Source of the DNA: Streptococcus lactarius
GTDB taxonomy: Bacteria; Bacillota; Bacilli; Lactobacillales; Streptococcaceae
Direction: 5' to 3'
Assembly (NCBI RefSeq): GCF_016642265.1
Contig: NZ_MRXX01000003.1
Coordinates: 197,083 to 211,277, forward strand
DNA length: 14,195 bases
The notes below the pieces were generated by a model that did not search any database, had not been told where the DNA came from, and saw only the letters and a program-made list of their open reading frames with translations. The position numbers were made by a program, and so were the translations under genes. Numbering within the stretch: position 1 is the first letter of the stretch; each line of letters starts with the position of its first letter. This document shows positions 8,144 through 14,195 of this stretch, piece after piece.

Positions 8144-9103
8144 TTACAATCCGTAGTTGTAATCATCATCCTGCATGGCTTCTACTTCACCGAGAAGGTA
8201 ACCATTTCCGACTTGAGAGAAGAAGTCGTGGTTGGATGTTCCGGTTGAGATTCCGTTCATGACGATTGGGTTGACATCATCTGCTGAGTCAGGGAAAAGC
8301 GGATCTTGCCCCAGGTTCATGAGGGCTTTATTGGCGTTGTAACGAAGGAAGGTCTTGACCTCCTCTGTCCAGCCCACACCGTCATAGAGGCTCTCTGTAT
8401 AGCCTTCTTCATTTTCATAGAGGGTATAGAGCAGGTCATACATCCATTCTTTGAGTTTTTCTTGCTCGTCTTCTGGTAATTCGTTAAATCCAAGTTGGAA
8501 CTTGTAGCCGATATATGTTCCGTGAACAGATTCGTCTCGAATGATCAACTTGATAATTTCAGCTACGTTAGCTAACTTGTTGTTTCCAAGATAGTAGAGC
8601 GGTGTGAAGAAACCAGAGTAGAAGAGGAAGGTTTCAAGAAAGACGCTGGCTACTTTCTTTTCAAGTGGCGTACCATGGAGATAAATTTCGTTGACGATCT
8701 CAGCTTTTTTCTGAAGATATGGATTGGTGTTGGTCCACTCAAAGATGTCCTCAATTTCAGCCTTGGTGTTCAAGGTAGAAAAGATAGATGAGTAGGACTT
8801 AGCGTGGACAGATTCCATAAATTGGATGTTATTAAAGACCGCTTCTTCATGAGGGGTACGGATATCTGCGCGAAGGGCGTTGACACCTGTTTCAGACTGC
8901 ATGGTATCTAGAAGAGTCAATCCACCAAAGACTTTTCCAACTAAGTCTTTTTCTTTATGAGATAACTTTCTCCAGTCGTCCAAGTCGTTTGACAACGGAA
9001 TACGAGTATCGAGCCAAAATTGCTCCGTCAGCTTTTCCCAAGTGGATTTATCGATGACATCTTCGATGGCATTCCAGTTAATGGCTTTGTAGTAAGTTTC
9101 CAT
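8144..9103 (-). CDS. nrdF: Class Ib ribonucleotide reductase small subunit NrdF (319 aa)
   Basis: NrdF is the radical-generating subunit of aerobic class Ib ribonucleotide reductase; its dimetal-tyrosyl radical starts catalysis in NrdE. All ligands are visible: D66, E97, H100, E157, E191 and H194, with the radical tyrosine Y104 four residues after H100. This matches the Escherichia coli NrdF set shifted by one. The acidic, aromatic tail ending DDDYNYGL is the NrdE-docking peptide. Family members use dimanganese with help from the flavodoxin NrdI, or diiron; nrdI is not in this window. ATG 9103 is supported by AAAGTGAT (complement of 9109-9116), a GTGAT-type site without a GGAGG core. A terminator-like hairpin and a second hairpin separate it from nrdE upstream, so its expression may be set separately. 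Confidence 0.97.
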   Translation of the reverse strand: METYYKAINWNAIEDVIDKSTWEKLTEQFWLDTRIPLSNDLDDWRKLSHKEKDLVGKVFGGLTLLDTMQSETGVNALRADIRTPHEEAVFNNIQFMESVHAKSYSSIFSTLNTKAEIEDIFEWTNTNPYLQKKAEIVNEIYLHGTPLEKKVASVFLETFLFYSGFFTPLYYLGNNKLANVAEIIKLIIRDESVHGTYIGYKFQLGFNELPEDEQEKLKEWMYDLLYTLYENEEGYTESLYDGVGWTEEVKTFLRYNANKALMNLGQDPLFPDSADDVNPIVMNGISTGTSNHDFFSQVGNGYLLGEVEAMQDDDYNYGL

Positions 9104-9132
9104 TTGATATCACTTTCTTTTTCAATTCGTTC

Positions 9133-9165
9133 AATCGTAACGATTCTACCCTAAATGGATAGAAT
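9133..9165 (-). other. Hairpin plus overlapping 13-bp dyad in the nrdF leader
   Basis: On the nrd-coding strand a 9-bp stem with one G-U pair (ATTCTATCC with GGGTAGAAT, loop ATTTA) covers 9143-9165. Overlapping it is a perfect palindrome around one central base, AATCGT-A-ACGATT, at 9133-9145. TAGAAT, inside the 3' arm of the hairpin, could also act as a -10 for nrdF, but its best -35 spacing is poor. The function is unknown. Candidates are an mRNA-stabilising or processing structure after the nrdE terminator, or an operator. Confidence 0.5.
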
Positions 9166-9172
9166 ATCGCAC

Positions 9173-9195
9173 AAAAAGTCGGCGAACCGACTTTT
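9173..9195 (-). terminator. UUCG-loop terminator between nrdE and nrdF
   Basis: Leftward RNA forms a perfect stem AAAAGTCGG/CCGACTTTT (complement of 9174-9182 and 9187-9195) with a UUCG loop, followed by a U-run. It lies 22 bp after the nrdE stop and 70 bp before nrdF. It should end part of the nrdHE transcripts, leaving nrdF dependent on read-through or on its own promoter. Confidence 0.8.
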
Positions 9196-9217
9196 GAGAG
9201 CTATCTAGGATAGCAGA

Positions 9218-11377
9218 TTAGATGACACAGCTTTCACATTGGTTAGCACCAACTTCTCCACCATCATCTGTAAAGGTACGGACGTAGTAGATGGACTTGA
9301 TTCCCTTATTAAAGGCATAGTTGCGAAGGATAGACAAGTCACGTGTCGTTTGTTTATTTTCTTTCTTCCATTCGTAGAGACCTTTTGGAATGTCACTGCG
9401 CATAAAGAGTGTGAGGGAAAGTCCTTGGTCTACGTGCTCAGTTGCAGCCGCATAAACATCAATCACCTTACGCATATCCATGTCATAAGCAGAAGTGTAG
9501 TAAGGAATGGTTTCAGTTGATAAACCAGCTGCAGGGTAGTAGATCTTCCCAATTTTCTTTTCTTGGCGTTCTTCGATCCGTTGTGTGATGGGGTGGATAG
9601 AAGCAGACACATCGTTGATGTAGCTGATAGAGCCATTTGGTGCGACTGCCAAGCGGTTTTGGTGGTAAAGACCATCTGCTTTTACTTTATCACGAAGTTC
9701 AGCCCAGTCAGCAGCGCTAGGAATAAAGATATCTTTGAACAATTCTTTGACACGATCGGATTTTGGAACAAACTCTCCAGTCACATACTTATCAAAGTAA
9801 GTGCCGTTAGCATAGTCTGATTTTTCAAAGTTGTGGAAGGTAAGGCCCCGTTCACGTGCGATGTTGTTTGATTCCACGAGAGTCCAGTAATTCATGAGCA
9901 TGAAGTAGATGCTGGTGAATTCAACAGACTCAGGTGATCCATATTCAATCAATTGTTGCGCAAGGTAGCTGTGAAGTCCCATGGCTCCAAGGCCGAAGGT
10001 GTGGGCTTGTTTATTACCATGATCAATTGTAGGGACCGCGACAATATGGGAGCTATCTGTAACGAAGGTCAAAGCACGCACCATGGCACGAATCGAACGG
10101 CCAAAGTCAGGTGACGTCATCATGTTGACTACGTTGGTTGAACCAAGGTTACAAGAAACGTCTGTCCCCATTTGAAGGAATTCTTGAGCATCGTTAATCA
10201 AACTTGGTTCTTGAACTTGGAGAATTTCAGAACACAAGTTACTCATGATGATTTTTCCATCAACAGGATTTGCGCGGTTGGCTGTATCAATATTGACGAC
10301 ATAAGGATAACCGGATTCTTGTTGCAATTTAGAAATTTCAGTTTCCAAATCACGCGCCTTGATCTTGGTCTTGCGGATATTCGGATTTGCTACTAATTCG
10401 TCATATTTTTCAGTAATGTCGATGTAGTTGAACGGCACACCGTATTCGCGTTCGACAGAGTATGGGCTGAAGAGGTACATCTCTTCATTTTTACGCGCTA
10501 ATTCATAGAATTTGTCTGGAACGACAACACCTAGTGAGAGCGTCTTGACACGAACTTTTTCATCGGCATTTTCTTTCTTAGTTGAAAGGAAAGCGATGAT
10601 GTCTGGATGGAAGACGTTGAGGTAAACAACTCCGGCACCTTGACGTTGACCTAATTGGTTAGAGTATGAGAAGCTATCTTCGAACAATTTCATGACAGGT
10701 ACGACACCGGAAGCAGCTCCTTCATAACCCTTGATCGGTGCACCACCTTCACGAAGGTTGCTGAGGGAAATCCCAACACCCCCGCCGATACGAGAAAGTT
10801 GCAGGGCAGAGTTGATGGAACGTCCGATCGAGTTCATATCATCTGTTACTTGAATTAAGAAACAAGAAACCAATTCACCACGACGAGCACGACCTGCATT
10901 TAAGAAAGAAGGTGTAGCAGGCTGGTAGCGTTGGTGGATGATTTCATTTGCGATATCTTTGGCAATGGCTTCATTTCCATCTGCGAAGTAGAGAGCATTA
11001 AAGAAGACTCGGTCTTCCATGCTTTCAAGGTAAGCATCCCCATCATTGGTTTTCAAAGCGTACTGGTTATAAAATTTATAAGCCGCCATGAAAGACTTAA
11101 ATTGGAAGTGTTGGTCTTTGATAAATTGGGCCAATTCTTCCAAAAATTCTGGACGGTACTTCTCGATAAAAGCTCTTTCAATGTAATTATGCTCTAGAAG
11201 GTACTGAATCTTGTCAGTGATTGAATCAAAGGCCAAAGTATTTGGCACTACATTTTCTTTAAAGAAGGCATCCAAGGCTTCCTTATCTTTATGAAGCATG
11301 ATTTGGCCATTGACCGGACGGTTGATTTCATTATTTAGACGAAAATACGTCACGTCTTCAAGAGATTTTAATCCCAT
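9218..11377 (-). CDS. nrdE: Class Ib ribonucleotide reductase large subunit NrdE (719 aa)
   Basis: NrdE is the catalytic subunit, reducing ribonucleoside diphosphates to deoxy forms with electrons from NrdH. The catalytic set is complete: thiyl-radical C382 in NLCSE, with N380 and E384; the redox pair C172 and C409 (SCNLGSTN); radical-path tyrosines Y697-Y698; and the C-terminal shuttle cysteines C714-x2-C717. The protein starts close to the family core and lacks the about 100-residue ATP-cone of class Ia enzymes, which fits class Ib and its length near 720. ATG 11377 is preceded by AAAAGGA (complement of 11383-11389), 5 nt away. It follows nrdH after 91 bp that include a terminator-like hairpin, and precedes nrdF by 114 bp. 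Confidence 0.98.
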   Translation of the reverse strand: MGLKSLEDVTYFRLNNEINRPVNGQIMLHKDKEALDAFFKENVVPNTLAFDSITDKIQYLLEHNYIERAFIEKYRPEFLEELAQFIKDQHFQFKSFMAAYKFYNQYALKTNDGDAYLESMEDRVFFNALYFADGNEAIAKDIANEIIHQRYQPATPSFLNAGRARRGELVSCFLIQVTDDMNSIGRSINSALQLSRIGGGVGISLSNLREGGAPIKGYEGAASGVVPVMKLFEDSFSYSNQLGQRQGAGVVYLNVFHPDIIAFLSTKKENADEKVRVKTLSLGVVVPDKFYELARKNEEMYLFSPYSVEREYGVPFNYIDITEKYDELVANPNIRKTKIKARDLETEISKLQQESGYPYVVNIDTANRANPVDGKIIMSNLCSEILQVQEPSLINDAQEFLQMGTDVSCNLGSTNVVNMMTSPDFGRSIRAMVRALTFVTDSSHIVAVPTIDHGNKQAHTFGLGAMGLHSYLAQQLIEYGSPESVEFTSIYFMLMNYWTLVESNNIARERGLTFHNFEKSDYANGTYFDKYVTGEFVPKSDRVKELFKDIFIPSAADWAELRDKVKADGLYHQNRLAVAPNGSISYINDVSASIHPITQRIEERQEKKIGKIYYPAAGLSTETIPYYTSAYDMDMRKVIDVYAAATEHVDQGLSLTLFMRSDIPKGLYEWKKENKQTTRDLSILRNYAFNKGIKSIYYVRTFTDDGGEVGANQCESCVI

Positions 11378-11409
11378 AATAATCCTTTTCTAATTCCTAA
11401 ATTACAAGT

Positions 11410-11442
11410 AAAAAGTCTAGTGTTAGGTTGCTAACGCTAGAC
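11410..11442 (-). terminator. Attenuator-like terminator between nrdH and nrdE
   Basis: Leftward RNA forms a 12-pair arm with one C-A mismatch: GTCTAGCGTTAG and CTAACACTAGAC (complement of 11415-11442, 4-base loop), then UUUUU (complement of 11410-11414). No separate promoter for nrdE is visible in the 32 bp after it. It therefore looks like a partial terminator that lets nrdH be transcribed more than nrdEF. Confidence 0.8.
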
Positions 11443-11468
11443 CCTATTTCAGCAAAATCCTGTGTTTA

Positions 11469-11687
11469 TTAAGAAAGTTTCTTCAGCTTAGCTGGTTGAA
11501 AGCCTGAAAATACATCATCTGGTGTTTGGACAACAGGAGCAGCATTGAAGCCAAGGCTCTTAACGTGCTCTACGAATTCAGGTTGTTCATCCAAGTTGAT
11601 TTCACGGTATTCCACATGGTTGCTATCGAGAAACCGCTTTGTCATTTTGCATTGTACACAATTATTTTTTGAGTAAATGGTTACCAT
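11469..11687 (-). CDS. nrdH: Glutaredoxin-like NrdH redoxin (72 aa)
   Basis: NrdH is the small thioredoxin-fold electron donor of class Ib reductase, reduced by thioredoxin reductase. It begins MVTIYSKNNC and carries the redox motif CVQC at residues 10-13 followed by KMTKRFL, the typical NrdH sequence. The cis-proline region NAAPVV and the near-terminal FSGFQPAKL segment are also typical. The frame stays open 17 codons upstream to an ATG at 11738, but that extension (MFILFTDLYF...) is not family-like and would start upstream of the predicted transcription start. ATG 11687 is therefore chosen. Its AGGAG (complement of 11701-11705) lies 13 nt away, an unusually long spacing. It is the first gene of the leftward nrd operon. 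Confidence 0.95.
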   Translation of the reverse strand: MVTIYSKNNCVQCKMTKRFLDSNHVEYREINLDEQPEFVEHVKSLGFNAAPVVQTPDDVFSGFQPAKLKKLS

Positions 11688-11727
11688 TTCTTTTTCCGTT
11701 CTCCTATCGAAATATAAATCTGTAAAC

Positions 11728-11756
11728 AGTATAAACAAATTCTAGCAACTTGTCAA
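11728..11756 (-). promoter_or_regulatory. Consensus promoter of the nrdHEF operon
   Basis: On the minus strand TTGACA (complement of 11751-11756) and TATACT (complement of 11728-11733) are 17 bp apart, with transcription starting near 11721. That gives a leader of about 34 nt to nrdH. The two NrdR-like boxes lie just upstream of the -35. Confidence 0.9.
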
Positions 11757-11762
11757 TCATTT

Positions 11763-11778
11763 TAACTAAATATTGTGC
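11763..11778. promoter_or_regulatory. Proximal NrdR-like box
   Basis: Read on the minus strand, GCACAATATTTAGTTA agrees with the NrdR consensus ACACwATATaTwGTGT at 12 of 16 positions by my count. It begins 6 bp upstream of the nrdH -35. NrdR is the dedicated zinc/ATP-cone repressor of ribonucleotide reductase genes. Confidence 0.65.
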
Positions 11779-11803
11779 AAAGATCTAAAAAGGGCTTTTT
11801 AAA

Positions 11804-11819
11804 GCACAATATGTTGTGG
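11804..11819. promoter_or_regulatory. Distal NrdR-like box
   Basis: GCACAATATGTTGTGG contains the near-perfect palindrome CACAATATGTTGTG. It matches the NrdR consensus at 13 of 16 positions. Its centre is 41 bp from that of the proximal box, close to four helical turns, and paired boxes at whole-turn spacing are the usual NrdR arrangement. Confidence 0.75.
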
Positions 11820-11825
11820 TATGAT
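11817..11825 (+). promoter_or_regulatory. Possible rightward extended -10 overlapping the distal NrdR-like box
   Basis: TGGTATGAT (11817-11825) is an extended -10 with hexamer TATGAT at 11820-11825. No good -35 is present (the region near 11797 reads TTTTAA). It faces away from nrdH and toward ptsH. If active it would be occluded by NrdR and would feed the orphan terminator at 12029-12054. Confidence 0.35.
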
Positions 11826-11980
11826 AAAAGTAGGAAAATCTTGAAAAAGGGATAGGAATAGGCTTTAAAGCATCTTTAATTAGGAATAATTTTTTGATGA
11901 ATCAATATCCTGTGGTTTTCTAGCTTTTTACTATTTGAAAAGAAAGAGTGAAAATAACTGGATTATAATATAGTAGAAAA

Positions 11981-12005
11981 TTCAATGACTTTTTCATTCA
12001 TTGAA
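11981..12005. repeat. 8-bp inverted repeat TTCAATGA/TCATTGAA
   Basis: TTCAATGA (11981-11988) and TCATTGAA (11998-12005) are exact reverse complements with a 9-base spacer. It lies 12 bp downstream of the TATAAT at 11964-11969, so it would form the 5' hairpin of an RNA starting near 11976. An operator is the alternative. Confidence 0.6.
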
Positions 12006-12028
12006 GCTCATTTCAGTAAAGTGTATCT

Positions 12029-12054
12029 GGCTTGCGATTTTTGGCAGGCTTTTT
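12029..12054 (+). terminator. Orphan rightward terminator upstream of ptsH
   Basis: GCTTGC (12030-12035) pairs with GCAGGC (12044-12049), including one G-U, plus a flanking G-U pair; an 8-base loop and TTTTT (12050-12054) complete it. The T-run is only on the plus strand, so it serves rightward transcripts. No rightward gene lies between it and the divergent nrdH. Confidence 0.65.
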
Positions 12055-12076
12055 CTGTAAGTGAGTGATAAAAATC

Positions 12077-12105
12077 TTGAAAAAAATTTCAAAAGATGAT
12101 ATAAT
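12077..12105 (+). promoter_or_regulatory. Strong promoter of ptsHI
   Basis: TTGAAA (12077-12082) and TATAAT (12100-12105) have a 17-bp spacer, and the -10 is also extended (TGaTATAAT from 12097). Transcription would start near 12112, giving a leader of about 56 nt. Such strength suits the high abundance of HPr. I see no catabolite-responsive (cre) element. Confidence 0.92.
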
Positions 12106-12119
12106 ACCAAATTGTAAGG

Positions 12120-12135
12120 GTTATCAAAAGGTAAC
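12120..12135 (+). other. Small hairpin near the 5' end of the ptsHI mRNA
   Basis: GTTATC (12120-12125) and GGTAAC (12130-12135) form a 6-pair stem with one G-U pair around an AAAA loop, a few bases after the predicted start site. It may protect the mRNA 5' end; it does not cover the ribosome binding site. Confidence 0.4.
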
Positions 12136-12167
12136 TCAAAACTATTTTTAAAAAGGAGAGTCCAATT

Positions 12168-12431
12168 ATGGCTTCTAAAGATTTCCACATTGTGGCAGAA
12201 ACAGGTATCCACGCACGTCCAGCAACTTTGTTGGTTCAAACTGCTAGCAAATTCGCTTCAGATATCACTCTTGAATACAAAGGTAAATCAGTAAACTTGA
12301 AATCAATCATGGGTGTTATGAGCCTTGGTGTTGGTCAAGGTGCAGATGTTGTGATCTCAGCTGAAGGTGCAGACGCAGATGATGCGATCGCTGCTATCTC
12401 AGAAACAATGACAAAAGAAGGATTGGCTTAA
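12168..12431 (+). CDS. ptsH: Phosphocarrier protein HPr (87 aa)
   Basis: HPr carries phosphate from enzyme I to the sugar-specific EIIA domains in the cytoplasm. Its active site is GIHARPA with H15 as the phosphorylated histidine and the conserved R17. The regulatory serine S46, target of HPr kinase in Gram-positives and the basis of CcpA-dependent catabolite control, is present in the [11 protein letters not shown] segment. The length of 87 residues is standard. AAAGGAG (12152-12158) lies 9 nt before ATG. Codon choice is strongly biased toward the forms of highly expressed streptococcal genes (GGT, GAA, CGT, CTT). It is the first gene of the ptsHI operon; ptsI begins 2 nt after its stop codon. 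Confidence 0.99.
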   Translation: MASKDFHIVAETGIHARPATLLVQTASKFASDITLEYKGKSVNLKSIMGVMSLGVGQGADVVISAEGADADDAIAAISETMTKEGLA

Positions 12432-12433
12432 AT

Positions 12434-14167
12434 ATGACAAAAATGCTTAAGGGAATCGCAGCATCTGATGGTGTTGCCGTTGCTAAGGCATATTTGCTCA
12501 TTCAACCAGACTTATCATTCGAGACTGTTTCAGTCGAAGATACAAGTGCAGAAGAAGCTCGTTTGGATGCAGCTCTTGAAGCTTCACAAAACGAGCTTTC
12601 TCTTATTCGGGAGAATGCAGTAGCAAGCCTTGGTGAAGAAGCAGCGCAAGTTTTTGATGCGCATATGATGGTTCTTGCTGACCCTGAAATGGTTGGCCAA
12701 ATCAAAGAAACCATTCGTACGAAAAAAATCAACGCAGAAGCTGGCTTGAAAGAAGTCACTGATATGTTTATCGCCATTTTTGAAGGGATGGAAGACAATC
12801 CATACATGCAAGAACGTGCGGCAGATATTCGTGACGTTACCAAACGTGTCCTTGCTAGCTTGCTAGGTAAAAAATTGCCGAATCCTGCAACAATCGATGA
12901 AGAATCTATTGTTGTGGCACACGATTTGACTCCATCTGATACGGCTCAGTTGAACAAAAAGTATGTCAAAGCCTTTGTGACAAACATTGGTGGACGTACC
13001 AGTCACTCAGCGATCATGGCTCGTACTCTCGAAATCGCAGCGGTTCTTGGTACAAACAATATTACTGATTTGGTACAAGACGGCGATGTGTTGGCTGTAT
13101 CTGGAATCACTGGCGAAGTGGTCATCAACCCAACTGAAGAACAAATTGCAGAGTTCAAAGCAGCTGGTGAAGTTTATGCGAAACAAAAAGCTGAATGGGC
13201 TCTCCTTAAAGATGCTCAAACAGTGACAGCTGATGGCAAACACTTCGAATTGGCTGCTAACATTGGTACTCCTAAAGATGTTGAAGGGGTCAACGCAAAT
13301 GGTGCAGAAGCTGTTGGTCTTTATCGGACAGAATTTTTGTACATGGACTCTCAAGACTTCCCAACTGAAGATGATCAATACGAAGCATACAAAGCAGTTC
13401 TTGAAGGTATGAACGGTAAACCTGTTGTCGTTCGTACAATGGATATCGGTGGGGATAAAGAACTTCCTTACTTCGATCTTCCTAAAGAAATGAACCCATT
13501 CTTGGGTTACCGTGCTTTGCGTATTTCTATCTCTGAAACGGGTAATCAAATGTTCCGTACACAATTGCGTGCTTTGCTTCGTGCATCTGTTCACGGTAAA
13601 TTACGGATCATGTTCCCAATGGTTGCTTTGTTGAAAGAGTTCCGTACTGCAAAAGGTATCCTTGAAGAAGAAAAGGCTAAATTGCTTGCGGAAGGTGTTG
13701 CAGTTGCAGATGATATCCAAGTTGGTATCATGATTGAAATTCCAGCTGCAGCTATGCTTGCAGACCAATTCGCGAAAGAAGTTGATTTCTTCTCAATTGG
13801 TACAAATGATCTTATCCAATACACAATGGCTGCTGACCGTATGAATGAACAAGTTTCATACCTTTACCAACCATATAACCCATCAATTCTTCGTTTGATT
13901 AATAACGTGATCAAGGCGGCGCATGCTGAAGGTAAATGGGCGGGGATGTGTGGTGAAATGGCTGGTGACCAAACAGCTGTTCCGCTTCTTGTCGGAATGG
14001 GCTTGGATGAGTTCTCCATGTCAGCTACTTCAGTACTTCGTACACGTAGCTTGATGAAGAAATTGGACACAGCTAAGATGAAAGAATACGCTAACCGTGC
14101 TCTGACTGAATGTTCAACAATGGAAGAAGTTCTTGAACTTTCAAAAGAATACGTAAACGTTGATTAA
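12434..14167 (+). CDS. ptsI: Phosphoenolpyruvate-protein phosphotransferase, enzyme I (577 aa)
   Basis: Enzyme I takes phosphate from phosphoenolpyruvate and passes it to HPr, the first step of all PTS sugar transport. The N-terminal HPr-binding and swivelling domains lead to [12 protein letters not shown] with the phosphorylated histidine H191. The C-terminal PEP-binding barrel has [10 protein letters not shown], the Mg/PEP segment [26 protein letters not shown] (shown here in two parts: [11 protein letters not shown], then [10 protein letters not shown]), and the active-site cysteine C506 in MCGEMAGD. Length is standard. It starts 2 nt after the ptsH stop, with GAAGGA (12417-12422) inside the end of ptsH, so the two are translationally coupled. 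An in-frame ATG at 12443 has no ribosome binding site. Confidence 0.99.
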   Translation: MTKMLKGIAASDGVAVAKAYLLIQPDLSFETVSVEDTSAEEARLDAALEASQNELSLIRENAVASLGEEAAQVFDAHMMVLADPEMVGQIKETIRTKKINAEAGLKEVTDMFIAIFEGMEDNPYMQERAADIRDVTKRVLASLLGKKLPNPATIDEESIVVAHDLTPSDTAQLNKKYVKAFVTNIGGRTSHSAIMARTLEIAAVLGTNNITDLVQDGDVLAVSGITGEVVINPTEEQIAEFKAAGEVYAKQKAEWALLKDAQTVTADGKHFELAANIGTPKDVEGVNANGAEAVGLYRTEFLYMDSQDFPTEDDQYEAYKAVLEGMNGKPVVVRTMDIGGDKELPYFDLPKEMNPFLGYRALRISISETGNQMFRTQLRALLRASVHGKLRIMFPMVALLKEFRTAKGILEEEKAKLLAEGVAVADDIQVGIMIEIPAAAMLADQFAKEVDFFSIGTNDLIQYTMAADRMNEQVSYLYQPYNPSILRLINNVIKAAHAEGKWAGMCGEMAGDQTAVPLLVGMGLDEFSMSATSVLRTRSLMKKLDTAKMKEYANRALTECSTMEEVLELSKEYVNVD

Positions 14168-14176
14168 GAATCAATC

Positions 14177-14195
14177 AAGAGAGTGGGACAGAAAT
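14177..14195 (+). terminator. Partial terminator-type repeat after ptsI (cut by the window edge)
   Basis: AAGAGAGTGGGACAGAAAT begins 9 bp after the ptsI stop and runs to the window end. This GAGAGTGGGACAGAAAT string is familiar as the 5' arm of long hairpins at the ends of streptococcal genes, whose second arm contains GTCCCACTCTC. That arm is not visible here, so the call rests on recognition only. Confidence 0.4.

Larger units (their letters stand above)
11820..12076 (+). other. Non-coding stretch between the nrd control region and the ptsH promoter
   Basis: No convincing gene is present. The stretch is AT-rich and contains a second -10-like TATAAT (11964-11969, no -35 at normal spacing), the 8-bp inverted repeat at 11981-12005 and the terminator at 12029-12054. 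A rightward transcript from either -10 would end at that terminator, giving about 80 or about 220 nt. This may be a small RNA, a leader for a second distal ptsH promoter, or silent spacer. Short frames here (8 codons from 11897, 27 codons from 11985) lack convincing ribosome binding sites. Confidence 0.35.

Noticed and set aside
9239..9520. Plus-strand open frames within nrdE (for example 93 codons from 9239)
   Set aside because: They lie antisense to a well-supported gene, lack start signals, and their sequences have no family character.
11688..11738. Seventeen-codon N-terminal extension of nrdH (MFILFTDLYF...) starting at 11738
   Set aside because: It would begin upstream of the predicted transcription start, overlaps the -10 region and is not NrdH-like; MVTIYSKNNC at 11687 is the family start.
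11864..11880. CiaR-like direct repeat TTTAAA-N5-TTTAAT
   Set aside because: It resembles the TTTAAG-N5-TTTAAG box of CiaR-controlled small RNAs, but two positions differ and no -10 lies at the proper distance; in AT-rich DNA this is easily chance.
11897..11923. An eight-codon frame (MNQYPVVF)
   Set aside because: There is only a weak AGGA 11 bases upstream and the frame is too short to separate from chance.
12028..12042. Possible catabolite-responsive (cre) site around the CG at 12035
   Set aside because: The bases flanking the CG do not fit the TGnAAnCG half, so there is no real match.
11985..12068. A 27-codon frame (MTFSFIEAHF...) in the nrdH-ptsH gap
   Set aside because: No ribosome binding site precedes it, and its 3' half is the terminator hairpin.

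Overview
The window reads as chromosomal core sequence of a naturally transformable Streptococcus. The evidence is the gene content (coiA, pepF, prsA, alaS, class Ib nrdHEF, ptsHI), strong AAGGAGG-type ribosome binding sites, TTGACA/TATAAT and TGnTATAAT promoters, and moderately AT-rich DNA. The proteins resemble those of the mitis/sanguinis/parasanguinis side of the genus, but the species cannot be fixed from this sequence alone. I see no mobile element, CRISPR array, rRNA or tRNA gene, and no clearly foreign segment.

Layout, left to right. (1) 1-4652, plus strand: a terminator from an upstream unit, a degenerate competence (ComX) box, coiA, then pepF, an O-methyltransferase gene and prsA. 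There is no convincing terminator between these genes, although pepF and prsA each have an extended -10 promoter. (2) 4653-8072, plus strand: a consensus promoter and an alanine-specific T-box riboswitch control a two-gene unit made of a LURP-one/YxjI-type gene and alaS, closed by a strong terminator. (3) 8110-11756, minus strand: the class Ib ribonucleotide reductase genes nrdH, nrdE and nrdF, read right to left, with an intrinsic-terminator-like hairpin in each intergenic gap and two NrdR-like boxes upstream of the nrdH promoter. (4) 11740-12167: a 480-bp divergent control region (measured from the nrdH start codon). It holds the nrdH promoter, both NrdR-like boxes, a rightward extended -10, an 8-bp inverted repeat, an orphan rightward terminator, and the consensus ptsH promoter. 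(5) 12168-14167, plus strand: ptsH and ptsI, the general phosphotransferase proteins, followed by the first arm of what looks like a streptococcal terminator-type repeat cut by the window edge.

How the genes work together: coiA acts in DNA uptake and recombination. PepF and PrsA concern peptide breakdown and folding of exported proteins. AlaRS supplies Ala-tRNA and is adjusted by uncharged tRNA-Ala through the T-box. NrdHEF makes deoxyribonucleotides in aerobic growth. HPr and enzyme I drive sugar uptake and catabolite control.

No wholly new multi-gene system is evident; the genes are housekeeping ones. The less ordinary material is in the non-coding DNA: the T-box that co-controls a LURP-one gene, the staged hairpins in the nrd operon, the spaced NrdR-like boxes, and the possible short RNA or attenuator between nrdH and ptsH.
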